From NCBI GenBank assembly GCA_963573305.1, contig OY754339.1, forward strand, positions 72,525,376-72,589,375: a DNA stretch of 64,000 bases, read 5' to 3'. Positions 46,161 to 59,420 of the stretch are shown one piece after another. Position numbers and translations under genes: made by a program. Source of the DNA: Pyrrhosoma nymphula (lineage: Eukaryota; Arthropoda; Insecta; Odonata; Coenagrionidae). A model generated the notes under the pieces. That model was not told the DNA's origin, searched no databases, and saw only the letters and a list, made by a program, of their open reading frames with translations. The stretch's first letter is position 1. Every line of letters begins with the position of its first letter.

Positions 46161-49100
46161 GCTATCTCTTTCTTCTATGGTCCTTTGAAGCAAAAAAAAA
46201 AGTTTTTCAGAGGCAAAAAAAGAATTATCAAATCCTTGCTTTCATTAAAGCATAGTATCTTTATATTGCGAGCTTTTGCCAACCCTTCTACCGGCTAAAT
46301 CAGGCAATAATAAATGTCTTAATTTGCTGAACTACATGTACATTGAGATATATTTTGTGGTTGCAAAATTGAAGACCGCTAACCTAACTATTTGAATGTT
46401 ATATGTAGCTTATCCATGCGTATTGTAGTTGGTGCAGAGCCAACATACTCAATCAGGTAAAATGTGATTAAATATTTGTCTAAAGAAGTGCAATATTTCC
46501 TGGGAAGCGATAGAAAGATTAAGAAGTCTAAAGAACATCAACGAGGGCAGTGGGTAAAACTTCCATACGCATGGAAGATGGTGATAAAAAAATTCAATTG
46601 TTAACGGTTAGAAGTCTCTATTGTAGCAAACGCTATAAATAAAGTCAAGCAGATTAATAAACCCATTAATACCTAACGAAGCTGGAAGAAGGGTCGGCGG
46701 AATCCCGCGCCTTCAAAAATGCTATCAGTGTTACAGAAAGTAAGAATTTAATGAGAAATATCTATATATACCTATCTAGACTCTCTCTTCCTAATTTATT
46801 TTTCTTTCTTGCTTTCTTCTTCTCCTGAGCTGAGAAGAAAAGAGCGTGGGAGAGTTAAGGAAGTGCCATTTTCCCTCTCTTTCCACATCCTCGCCTCCGC
46901 CTTTTCTTCCTCCAATTGCCATTTCCTCGCCCGCGCATCAATTCGCTTCCCCTTTTCTCCTTTTCCTCCCTCCCTTCCTTCCTTTCTCCTCCTCCTACCC
47001 CTTCGTCTTACACCGCTATGATTCGAAAATGAGAGAGACTCCAGTTCATTAACCTGACGTTTCCTCCATCTCATTTACATTTATATTAGTCCCCATTGCC
47101 CGGCGCCTGGAGGGAAATTGGTTTTTTTTGATACTGTGTGCAAGGAGGTTGGAATCAAAGCCCTCTAGATGGCATTCTCAACAAAACTCCCTCACCGAGT
47201 AGTTTTAGAAAGGCAGTCCAGAAGACTGTGGTAGAAGTAAGCTGCAGGCGTCATCGAAGAGACTTTCATGCGGTCTCAATTCCGACATCAATGTTTGTCA
47301 ACTCTCCGATCGACAAATTCGTCCATTCTACAAACATAAATTTTAAGGCTTAGATAATATATTAGTACTGTTACTTATCCGAATTTCTCCAAGAATTCCG
47401 AAATTTAATGTTCTTCATTCGTACAGTAGTTATAGGGTGAGGTAAAAATTCAGGACGTCAATCCGTCTTCATTTCACTCAAAAAAACATAACTATGTGTT
47501 TTTAGATATGAATATTTTTTCATTTTCAACTACAAAATAAAATATGCATAGTAAAATTGTTAGTCTACAGTGTAAACTATTTTCAGAAAAAAATTATATG
47601 CTTAAATACATGTATTTTTATACACCAATGACGCTGAAATATGCCATGAAAAAATCATTTGACTTGACCGGGATGGGCGGGAGTCAAATCATGTTTTCAT
47701 GGCGAACTTCACCGTCTCTGGTGTATGTCTTAGCACCCCTGCGCGTGACTGCGTACCACATCATTTGTGCAATCGCAATGATCGGAAAAATTTATTTTTA
47801 ACTTGGATATGTGATGTAAATATCCTCAAATCTTAAAACTAATTATATTTACCCGAAAATGATATCTGTTTTGGCAATAATTATTTTTCGTTGTACGATG
47901 ATAACATTGCAGACGACATATCTTACAAATTATACTGATTCATTATTAGCATTTCTGTATTTAGAGGTACCATTGATGTTATAAGTTTAGCATTGTGAAA
48001 CCGGAAATAAGCGGATATGTAATACTCCTTTAGAATTAAACGTAAAACAATTTCGGAGTAGCTTATTTCGAAAATTCAGGATATTTGCCATTTTTTTTTT
48101 TAATTCATCCGGAGTGCTCTTTTATATGCAAAAATTCAGTCTATTTCCACTTCTAGCGGACGTATGGCAGCGATTAATGATTTACACTGTGATACACTAA
48201 TCCCCCTAATTCACTCCCGAAAATCTCATTACTATAGTGAAAATTTCCGTTTTTTTCATAATCATGAGTCAGAATACAACACTTAGTGGACTTTCGTGGA
48301 TTACCATTCAGTATCAGAATGATTTTTAATGATATATTTTTAGCAGGTAAATGTATGTTCCAGCTTACATTTCTCCCCTAATCGAGTTATTGGAGTCACA
48401 TTTAAACCCACTGTGATTCCCATGCTTTGGTCGAAGTTAGCGCGGTCATCCTATCAGTCAATTTTTGAGTCAATTATTTTAATTTTGGATTTTTCCAGAA
48501 TCTTAGTAGTTTTAAAATGATTTGTGTGAAAATACCTGTAAACGTGTATTATTGTGTTTTAGTGTAGCACGAAAATAAATTGAAAAAGCAGTTAAACAAT
48601 CAGTAAAAATGCTGCTATGAATGGCATTCCCTTAAAAAATCGCCAGAAAATACTATAGAACCAACGCTTTTTTAGTTAGGCTGCCGTTGAGTTAAAATAA
48701 AATTAAATACTTGTTATTTAAGTTTATATTTATTGCATTTCCCCCTTGCGAAAAATCTAGTGACTATCAAATCTCATCTAACAACAAATTATTGAATTTT
48801 TACTAGAAGTTAGTTACTGAACCCAATTATCCGTTGGCAACATTGCTTCCTATCCCAAAAACGGGCCCTATTCCTGTCGTGCTCTCGCAGTTCTGTGCAT
48901 GGGCCCTTAGAGAATTTACACAATATAAACGCTGTCGGTCGCCGGCCTTGTCAACGTGTGACGTCAGACAAGGTAAGGGTTTCCATTTTACCCATGTCTG
49001 ACATCATTTGCCGACTTGCTTCCGGCCCCACTGGCAATACTTGGCTAGAATAACTTACACGCCCTATGTTGTGTACATGATCGAAGTATAGGACCAATAG

Positions 49101-51923
49101 TACTCTCTCTTGTTAACTATTCCAACCTCCTTAGTTGCGTGGGAGTCCCAGCATGTCTCCTTTTGCGTGATGCAGCCACTCTGTAGAGTGAAGCAAAGAG
49201 AGATGCAGGCTAAACCGAGGTCATAACGAGGATAAGGTAAACTCAGTATTTATCCACCCGTTTTATATTATGCTCCGCAAAATTTGTGCTAACGAGTTCT
49301 GATCTGCGCTAGCTTTATAACCTTTAAACGGAACGCACCCAATGCTTTTTCTCACAAACTTTTATCAGCTTTCACGTTGGACATGAACTTTTGAATCGAC
49401 ACTCACATGGCACCATGCGAGCCACGTCAGTGGTGTCTCGCAGGCACACTAGCCATAAAAGACACTGTCTAACAGTTGTTAGCGATTTTACTAAATACAG
49501 TGCCATGCTAATTTAAATAGCTTAGGTGGAAGTAATAAAGGAGGAGATTTCACATGCCATACAGCTGCTAACTGTCATTCTACTCAAGCGGGATGGACAC
49601 TGAACTCATGCATCGCGGGGAACATTTTTTTAAATCCAGTAATGCTATTTTTCATATCTTGTAAAATTTATTAAAAGATTACAGACGCATGAGAAATGTA
49701 ATAACATTTATATATTATGCAAAAAATTAACTCAATTAACAAAGAGCGCAAATACTTATCGATGTATTACATTTACCCTTTAATTTTTTGGTGATTTCTA
49801 TCACCAATATCGTGGTCCATGAGCATGCAAGGAAAAAATGACATCTCAAACCTGACCGTCCTGTTATCCGACTCTTTAACCTTATTTATGTGTAGCTGAG
49901 ATTATATGGTACAATGATGACAAGGCATTTTATAATTTACATGGTAGTTCCCATTCATTACACTCGGACTTAGTTCGTCACACATATTTAGCTGATTTAT
50001 ACGCTCCCTATCAATGGTAACGTGGATTACCGAAGTGCATGCATAGGAGTCTATTTTCCTTTGCTTCCATTGAAAATTTGAATTAATCTATAATTTAATT
50101 TACTTGTCAATTGCTCTCTTCTTAAAAGGAGATATACTGCTGTACTGATACGTGTAAATGTTACTTTCTTCATCGCACCATTAAAATACGACAGCAAAAC
50201 AGGGCATGTTACCATTGTTCTCCGTTAAAGTACAATTCAATTCGGGCCCATCAATCTTCTAATTCCGTTTTTTTATCCCCTACTTTATTCATGGCCGGTG
50301 TCATAAAACCCGCTGTCAAATGTCTTGGCAATAGTTATCAAGTTAAACGTGATCATTTCAACATAAGAAAATAATCGTGTTAATTCACACCAATGTCAAT
50401 TATAGGTCTGTCACTCATTGCTTTTAATCCAGGTACAGGAGTGCTAACATTTTTTTATTGCCGAATACTATTTCGGCGTTCAGAAATTACCAGTACGACT
50501 AGCAGCTATTATATTTATTACTAGTGGTGCTGCATGTGTTCCTGCTTGTGTTATTAATATTACCATTAGATGTTTTAATTATTCCAGGGTTCTAGGTTAG
50601 CGAATTGATGCTGGGTGTGATCAATTCATCCATAAATTCTGAATCTTAATCCGAGTAGAAGTGCTAGAGTTAATGTAAGTGATAAATCACTTGATCTTGC
50701 CAAAATATTCGGCATTAATCTAATTAAATAATTACACATTCTTATTAACAACTTTCTGGCCTGAAGCTGTTCCTAATGAAGATCAAACTTGCCTAAAATA
50801 TTTGTATTTTGCCTCGAGAGTAAGGAAGAGTATTACTTTTAAAAGAAAACTCCATACTGCCACAAAACTGATAACAATAAGAGCATCTTTTTAGAGATAG
50901 CATATCTTTTGATGGGAGATAATATAGCTGTATTTAAAAAGAAAGGAAATGACAAATGAAACCCTTTTTCTTCCGTCTCTTGCCCTTTTCTTTTCGGACC
51001 GTACCCTTCTGTTCATAAGATTCCGACGCCGGGAGCGAGGAGGGAGGGAGAGTTATCGCTCTGTAATGGAGTAAACCACGGACGTTTTAATGGCTCGCGC
51101 ATCCTACACAAATCTCTGGAACAATGGCGCCCTCCTCTGCGGGAGAAATTCCCTTCCCAGCTTCCCTAGCCCACATATCCCCTTACCCTTTTACCCTAAG
51201 GGGCGACACGTGGTTCGCAGGGCTCTCCCCCTGGAGATGTTCCCGTGGGGCGACGGATATGGAGGGGGAAGCAGGAGAGAGAGAGAAGGTGGAATGCGAA
51301 ACGGCCTGCCGATTTTGAGCAATAACACGCGTTTAAAATAGTACCGAAGGGTAAATTATTTAAATATCGTACATATAATTTCTTAAGTTCAAATTCAGAT
51401 CCAAGGAACAGCCAATCTGAAGGTTAGAAACTTGCTATTATGTAACTTTCTACCGGTAAATTTCCTATTCTTTCTGCCATTATTTTGAAAAACCCTGACT
51501 ATAAGCGAACGAATCTATTTTTAATATATTTTCTTATTTCTGTTATCCGGTTTCACAATCGATATAAACGCTGTGTATTTAAAGTTTTTTTTAGTGGCGA
51601 AGAGTAGTACCTATATAATATTTTATGACATAGAAATATTATTTAAACTGAATAAGTACTTTTTAATCGGATCTCAATATTTAAAAAAAGATTAATATAA
51701 TAATTATTTACCTTTATGAACTGTTTGCATACCTTGCATAAGTGCTTGGAAAATGTTTTCATTTATTTAGGGCGTAATTTCTGATTGAATTTCTTAGAAT
51801 TTCAACGTAAGCATGTCAGTGAGCATTAGTAGGGTCATTTATGTACAAGGAGGATTGATTTATTGCGGTGGCAAGAGTGGTAGTCTTCCCATTCCGATTC
51901 ATATCCCGGCGGTGGCTGACATT
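46161..51923. other. No gene recognised; pyrimidine-rich and GC-rich patches
   Basis: 46860-47000 is strongly pyrimidine-rich on the + strand. 48930-49030 contains short inverted phrases around GTCTGACATC / GACGTCAGAC. 51030-51320 is GC-richer (GGCGCCCTCCTCTGCGGGAG) and purine-rich at its end; it could be a CpG-island-like patch. No protein motifs. Confidence 0.35.
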
Positions 51924-51931
51924 GTTTAGAG

Positions 51932-52231
51932 CAATGGTTCTCAACCTTTTTGACACCAAGCCACACTTTAGGTGTTTGGAAATGCAGACGGCACACCAGT
52001 GAACAAAGAATAAGTTAATAGACTTATAAAGATTAAAGTATAAACAATAACCGATACACAAAACTTATCGTTTAAAAAATAACAATATTAAAAAGCATAT
52101 ATTAGTTACATAATTTAATGTATTATTATTATTATTATTGATCTTTTATGATTTTTTATGAGCGTTGCGGCACACTTGGCAGAGGCTTGCGGCACACCAG
52201 TGTTTCGCGGCGCACCGGTTGAGAATCACTG
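51932..52231. mobile_element. 300 bp hAT MITE with 8 bp target duplication
   Basis: The terminal repeats are CAATGGTTCTCAACC on the left and CAGTGATTCTCAACC as the right reverse complement, flanked by a perfect GTTTAGAG duplication (51924-51931 and 52232-52239). The CAGTGGTTCTCAACC terminus and GCGGCACACC subterminal motif are characteristic of a widespread animal hAT MITE type. The interior is AT-rich with an (ATT)n run near 52122-52139 and no coding capacity. Confidence 0.92.
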
Positions 52232-52239
52232 GTTTAGAG

Positions 52240-55200
52240 TAACTCCCGATACCTATTTGAGTTTATTGCTTGTAGAGGAATATGAGTTATGAGTTCAGCA
52301 CATCGTCCATCAGACCTTAAACGGTGATCCCTTTGGCGCCTCTCACAGCCTAATTCCAACGCCAGGTTTTTATCCACCCCTCCCCTATTCCCCAAGTAAT
52401 TATTTCCTAACCATCCTACCACCCATGCTAAAATGGCGCAAATAGCCTCACTGTTGGTCGCCTCTCCAAATAACCTACCGACCGACAGAATTTCACATTG
52501 CTTATTTATAGACGAAAATTCACTTCTCCACTCCTTTAGTTGAGTAACATAAACCAACGATAGGTAATCAATGGGACACGTGCCTACCCGCTGGCACGTG
52601 AAAGGTTTTTTGTTGGATAACAAGGACAACAAAAATAAAACATTAAACTTTCGATGTTATATGAATTTCTTATTTATATAAAATCACACTTATTTCCTCG
52701 AGAAAGGTCAAACTTGAAAAGGTCAAAACAAAGCGCACCCGGCGGCGTTTAATTAAATTTTACGTAAAATTTAGCGCGCTTACATATATTATTAGTGACC
52801 GACCGCTGACTTGTGCCTTTCCATGCAGCGGTTTCTTTTCAAACCGTCTTCTATTTTGTTGAGCATCAACAATGGATTCCCATGCGCACTTGTTCCACCA
52901 GAATGCTTACAACTCTCTAGGACTGTATTTTTATAAGCAATGGGCAGAGAGAAAAAATGAAGAGAAATTGAGCACGTAACAGGAATGGTGGTTTCGGGGG
53001 CGTGTTAACGGTTAATCCTCGTTACGCTATAGATATCGACCGGGTGGAGGGCGAATAGGTGAAAGAGAACTCTAGGGATGAGGCAAACGACTTTGTTGGG
53101 GCGAAATAGAGACCCGCTGAGCAAATGCATATTTATTTTAAAGTCCTTATGTCCTAAAAGAGCCATGTGTGTGTGGGTGTATATATGCCAGGGTATGTAT
53201 GCAAAACGGCAACTAAGTGATCAAAGAATGAATGCATTTCCACCGCACACGGAGGTGTTAAGACTTTCATGTTGTACAATCTAACCTGACTTGTGTTAGA
53301 TCATGGTGTGTGAAAGACCTCGTGCGTGCACAAAGTTGTATAACCGGTTTCATTGAAAAACATTGCGAAATTAACGGTAATCAGAAAAATTATTCATGTA
53401 TACCTTGTTGAAAAATGATGGAATTATTTGAAAGAATGTTTATGCATATGACATTACTATTTTGTTATGTGCATTCTACACTTGCCCTTATATTACTGTA
53501 CTATACAATGTGTCTTATGGACAAATAATGCAGGTAAAATTAATAAATGGTTGGGTCGATAGTTCCTTCATTTGCTCTGAAACCCCCTTTGTGATCCATG
53601 TCACTCCTTCAGGTTATATTTTTCATCTTCTTTTGACCTTTCCCTTTATCATCGCATCATTAGGTGTAGTGCAATTATTCCGAAATCCAATTTGAAACTT
53701 GATATTTGATCGCCTTGTGCGTGCGTGTATGTCTCAATAAAAACTACCGGTAGATGACAGCACAGACCGGAACTCATGTGTAAGGTATCAAATTTCATTC
53801 CTTGTTTGCAGAAATGAAACTTAATGAAGTTTTAAGATATTTATTCAGTAAAATCTGCCACTTTGTCAGATTTAAAATATCATGATCCATTCCTCATACC
53901 TATAGATCGCACAAAGCACGGTTAGCTTCAAAGACTACTCTAACACAAAGTTTTTTACTTTATGCACAAAATATTTGAAGAAGTTCACGCAGTAACAATA
54001 TATGTACTTCTTCGGGAAACAGCTCAAACAGCCAGTCGAAATAAGCTTTCGAATAATATTTAATTATAATAATTTTTTTCTTATTGGTTTTAATAGATTG
54101 AATTTTGACACGTATTATGTATACATTTGTATAATATTGTGCCCCGAGGGTGAAAAATAAAGAATGTATAGGAATAGACACTCTGGTTAATTCCAATTAT
54201 TGTCGATAGGTAGGTCTAACCATCTTTCTTAAGGGAGATAAGGTGAAGAATACCAATAGGAGACACGTACAAGGAGCCTACAGTGCTGTATGAACGATAA
54301 ACTGACCTAAAGGTCGGGCCATAACACGTTGATACAAACGCATTTAAGTTTCCCATTTTTGGAAGAGGACACATTTGAGGTGTTTCTTTAAGTTTAGGTA
54401 CTAAATGAATTTTTTTAAATAATTACTGCGATACAAAGAATAGTCACTGGAAAATATTTATGAGTTTCCTATGACAGGTGTGCAGCGAACAGATTTTTGA
54501 TCTTCAAACTCCCTTGAAATTTTGCTCTGTAATTTCTCAGTTGAAAATGTAAAAGGTAATACGTTGTTTCATTCTGCCGACTTTATCATCTGTATTCCTA
54601 CTTTGATTCCTCTATTTTACAAGATCAAATGCCTAACAAGCAGGAAATTTTATGCAAGAAAGAGGTATCTGCATTTCCCGGGAAATTCAATGGTACTCAG
54701 TTCGATCCCCTGTCCAGAAAGCTCTATTCCTCTGGCAATTTACAGTACTTTCTCTGCAGTTCATCTCGGGATATGGAAATATTTTGCACCGTGAATCCGA
54801 CTAGCAATTCCCTTCATGTCGCGATAACCTACTGACCTTAGATAAGAATAAATTTTAGGTGACGTAATTTCGTGACATTTTAGAGAAGATGTAAGGCGTC
54901 ACTTTGTGGAATAATTTTGCTCAAAACATAATAACTCACTTGGTTTTATTCCACAATTTTACTGTCTAAAAACTTATAATTGTTTTGGCGCATATATGCC
55001 ATTGCCTTCATTCAAACAATAATGGGATAATAGGTTATATGTGCTGAAACTATGGCCGGTTTTTGGAAATAATAAGCGTGGAGTAGAACCAAGTATTTTA
55101 TGGAACATGCCTGATTTTTGGAATTTGCTCAAAGCGAGCATAAAGTGACGGAGACGCCTTCTAAATTTATACAGTATGAATCTCACTAAAGTGTCAGACG

Positions 55201-55389
55201 TTGTTAACGAGGCTCTTTGTGTCTCCATCGTTTTATTGTAGTCACTAAGGCTGCGTAGTAAGGAGTTTTTGCTCCTATCACTTGTTGGAGTAATGCAGTG
55301 ATGTCATAAACCTATTCCTTGAATCGGCTGTAGACCACACCCTATTCACCCGTGGCAGCTTTAACGAAGGTTTTCTTATAATTTTTTTT
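52240..55389. other. No gene or recognised element
   Basis: AT-rich sequence with a small stem CACGTGCC...GGCACGTG near 52578-52600. The open frames are short and biased in composition. Confidence 0.4.
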
Positions 55390-55860
55390 AACTTCGCGAA
55401 TCAAATCTTTTAGTGCAAGGTTGCGGCGTAATCGATATGTTGGCCTGTCTCAGCAAAGGTATATAAGGGTAGCCGATCACGCTACGTCGTGGGCATAATC
55501 CCGAAATTAGGAAACATAAGGAAGCCACAGACTGAAGGGCCCGAGTGAGCCGTGGTGCTTTCAATAACGTGGGAAGCCGAATGTAACCTTTACGATGCTG
55601 GAGCTGATGTGGAAGAATAGAAGGGAGAATCAGGTAAACTGTGGAGTGAACCAGTTGTATTGCTGTACTGGGCACAACAGTGTTATGGCGGTCATCCATA
55701 TTTAAGAAAGATTAAAAAAACACTTGTAAAAATGTCCACTTCTAATTGCCACCGACCAAGACTTTGGCGCTTTGGAGCTGATGATGGCATAACGTGCCGA
55801 AGCCTTCATCAGTGGTTATTAAAAGTGTGGAAATTGCAACCAGTACTTCTGTTTTTCTTT
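55390..55860 (+). repeat. Possible PLE remnant with hammerhead-like end
   Basis: CTGATGA (55778-55784), T, GGCA-loop-TGCC (55786-55798), GAAG (55799-55802) matches the PLE-end order with A15.1 changed to G. Upstream, in one broken frame, RYIRVADHATSW (near 55460) is faintly like the C-terminal part of GIY-YIG endonucleases. That protein resemblance is weak and unproven. Confidence 0.4.
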
Positions 55861-58630
55861 CTTCAAGATTAAAACTGAAATAGAGTTAGAAATATTGCAA
55901 TTATACACTAGGTAGATATACCATATTTTGTGTGAAATAGTATTCTGAAAAATTAGTCTTGTTTACTTGAGGATGTGGTTAAAATATCCTGTTCTTAAAC
56001 CAATCATATTTCTCCGAAAATAACACCTTTATAGACAGGAAATTATTATTTTTCAATTTTAAACAGGGGACACAATAAATATCTTTCGAATTATACTGAA
56101 GCATTAGGATTTCTTAAATGAATTCAACTCCTCTGTCATCTCCGTCAGGGTTACCAGATGTGCAATACTGTGGTATTTATACAATAGTGTTGTCAGTGGT
56201 ATATTTCACCAATCATTCTACGAGTTCACTATTGCATAACCGAAAATAAGCGTATATTTAGTATCAAATATTAAAATTAGAAGTAACAGGATTTTGGAAT
56301 TTCTTGCTTCAAATTTTTTTTGGGATTCATTCCAAATTTCTTTGTATGGAAAAATTGAGGATAATCCCGCTTTTTTGTGAGCGTTGGGCAACCTTACTGG
56401 CACTGCGCTGTGTATTGATTGTCATAATATTCCAACGTTTTTGTGCGTGGCAACACGGGCTTTATCTTTAAGCACGTTGGTGTAACTTTAAGCACATTGG
56501 TGTAAAAAACAATGAATTATGCCTCAGGCATTTTCAGGGCGATCGCTGCAGATATCGTCAGTGTACTGCAGGACAAAAGATATGGTAACATAATTGGATA
56601 TTTCATTGAGATTAAATAATGTGTGTACATTTTTTCATTGTGAATTCAATGGTTTCCGGCTCTACTCTATGACATTTCAGCATATTGGAAATAATTCAAT
56701 AGTCTTGCATTTCCACACAGTATTTTAATAAATCGATCGCAGTTTCAACGCAAAGGTGCCAATACACTACGCTAAAAAGAGGATTACTAGTCTTAACAAT
56801 GACGCTCTTGAGGAAACTGACTAAGACTAACGTGAGGAAATACGAAGTATCTTAATGTATTTCCAGTTTTCATTGTGAATTTCGCACATTCCTGTGGTAG
56901 TTATACCGTAAAAATATGTTATCTATCAAAATATAGAAGTTGATTAGGTAAATTATGTGACGTTAACTTCTTGGAAATGTTTTTTTTTTAAGCACAAAGT
57001 ATTATATTTTTACTACTTATAGAACTGGTCCCCTATATTTTAAAAGTCAATTTTATACAAAACTCTCCAAAAAAAAGTAATTTTATACTGTGGAATATTG
57101 GGTAGAATTTCTCATAATGATTCTTTTTTAAGAATTTTCCTAATTATACTCTCATTTACAAAGGAAGCTGATAAAAATCTCCTTTGGTGCCCCTTTACCG
57201 CACCAGAGAAAGCTTTCCTTTTTTTCTCAGGATTCGAATTAAAAACGCTGCCCACGTTTATATTTGATTTTCTGATATGCTGGCCAAAATGGAAATGAAT
57301 ACGACTTTCAGAGCAAAACAATCTTGCTCTAAAGCAATACTTTTTGCTGACTTACGAGAAAGTTCAATTGGCTTCGAAATTCTAGTTCCTAAAATACTTT
57401 GAATTATTGCGAAAACTTTATCATGTTAAAAATACAAACATTTAACCCTTTCCCAATAATGGAACCTTCGTGAAAATTCATACAAATAACATAGGTAGTA
57501 AAAATATGACAATTCGCGTGAAAATTGAATAAAACATGGTTTTACTCATACTACGCACTTCATTCCAAGCTACTATTGCCTAAAATGGGTCGTGGCCGAC
57601 AAACCTTAGCTCATTCAAAAGAAAAATATCCATTTTTCTGCTTTTAAAAACTTTTTAAACATCTATCAGAAATGTTAATTAGCACCGAAAGGCTCTTTCT
57701 GATCTAACGCAGGTCTTTTCAGAGGCCCCCGTCACATGCAGATTTAAAAGTGGCTTAAATGAATAGCAGAGGTGATTTTTCTAATTAGGTAAGTTCCCCA
57801 GCCTATGCATGCATAACTAACTCAAATTCACCATATGGAAATCTTCATCAATAGGTTTCATAGGGCATATTAAAAATTTTACTTTTGAAATGGAAGGCAT
57901 AACCTGCGTTATGAAGCATTTCCTTGAGTTTTTATAATATCTACAGTCCACATCTTAATGGTTATCACATATTTCTTTTACCCCCTGTGATTAAGAAACA
58001 TTTTCTGTGATTTTTCTTTATTTTCTTGATGTTTCATCGCTAATTTATGGAAAAATCCCATATTTCTAGTTCTAGTCCTAAATGTTTAGTTAAAAACTTC
58101 CGATGACAGTTTTTTTAATCACAGTGATTCAGATTCCAACAGAGCCATGTGGATCAGACTCGAAATAATTTCAATTATTGAGATGTATAATTTATTTTAT
58201 GATGGATAAAATTGGGTGGCCAGAACAATTCGTATGAACAAACAACTTTATATATTGATACTCGTAAATATGCGTTTGGTGTAGTGGGAGGCTGAAAAAA
58301 GGTAAAAAGTAAATTTAGGTTTTGCTTGTTGATTTCACTTGGGAGAAGTTTAAAATGTTTTAAGGAGTATAATTGAGGCACTTATGAGTAAAAGTGGGAA
58401 TGCACACGAAGCAGCCTGTTTTAGTGTGCTTTGGAGAACATAAATTCCCTGAATGAATTAGTCTCAGTTGAATTTAGAAAATTTGCTTTGGAACATTAAA
58501 AAACACTTGAAGCAAGATAGAATGTGAGAGGAATTGAAATCCGGGCATGAAATATTTAGACGGAAGATAAAACGCAAGGAAACCCGTAGAATCTTACCTT
58601 ACCCTTACGTTTTACTCTATTTCAGCATCT
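55861..58630. other. No gene recognised; short repeats
   Basis: A 20 bp tandem duplication, CTTTAAGCACGTTGGTGTAA, lies at 56466-56505. The minus strand of about 56740-56775 (GGCACCTTTGCGTTGAAACT) resembles the PLE end at 6901-6937. The rest is AT-rich with no motif. Confidence 0.45.
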
Positions 58631-58639
58631 CACTTGACC

Positions 58640-59420
58640 AATTACATATTTCCGAGTGATCATCATCTGAGTGATCTAACGGTAAAAGTAGGTTATGATG
58701 AAAGCCAGGGATATCCAACAGACTCTTACACATGTAGGGCCCTATCTACCTCTAGTATTTCTTTCTTCATCTCAAGGTACCTACCTCTCTTCATCCCGTC
58801 CATAAAACCTATTCTCTTTCTTCCCCTTCCCCGCTTTCCCAACATCCTTCCCTTTATCACGGCCTTCAGCAAACCATCGCCCCTCATTACCGCTTCCAGC
58901 CACCGACCCTGCATTCCCATAATCTCATCCAGAAGTTTCCTCTTCTCACCAACTAGATCAAGAACTTCCTGTATGTTTTTCTTTCCTTCCACCTCAACTT
59001 CTCCATCCTCCTCCACACCCACATCTTGAACGCCTTCAGCCCATTTTCGTCTTCTTTTCTAAAGGTTCACGTTTCTGCCCCATACAACGCCACACTCCAT
59101 ATCAAGCTCTTCACCAAAATCTTTTTTACATCTTTACTTAAGGTCCTTGTCATCAGCTCCCTTTATTTTTTAATTCTAGCGTTATTCTCTTCCGAATGTC
59201 TTTGCTATCATGCTCATTTTCTTCTTGCGCTCTTCACAAGTAATTAAATTTTTCTCCTTCCTCCAGTTTGTGTCCTCCTACTTTTATGACCAGCCTCGCT
59301 TTCTTTGCCCTTGTGAATCTCATTAATTTTGTTTTCTTATTGATAAATCTTCATTTCGTATTTTTCGCACTGCTTTTCCAATGCATCTACTAACACTTGC
59401 AATCCCTTAGATGACCGAGC
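58640..59420 (-). pseudogene. LINE reverse transcriptase C-terminal remnant
   Basis: On the minus strand, from high to low coordinates: LVDALEKQCEKYEMKI (about 59400), LMRFTRAKKARLVIKVGGHK (about 59300), KDVKKILVKSLIWSVALYGA (about 59130-59090), AETWTF, LKAFKMWVWRRMEKL (about 59030), then an open stretch with LVGEKRKLLDEIMGMQGRWL and MLGKRGRGRKR to about 58740. These are the thumb and C-terminal landmarks of the LINE group seen at 21.3 kb, but of a different family. Frameshifts and stops are present, and the catalytic FADD region is not included. Confidence 0.85.

Noticed and set aside
58634..59029. 131-codon Ser/Pro/Phe-rich + strand protein
   Set aside because: It is the antisense shadow of a LINE C-terminal region read clearly on the minus strand.
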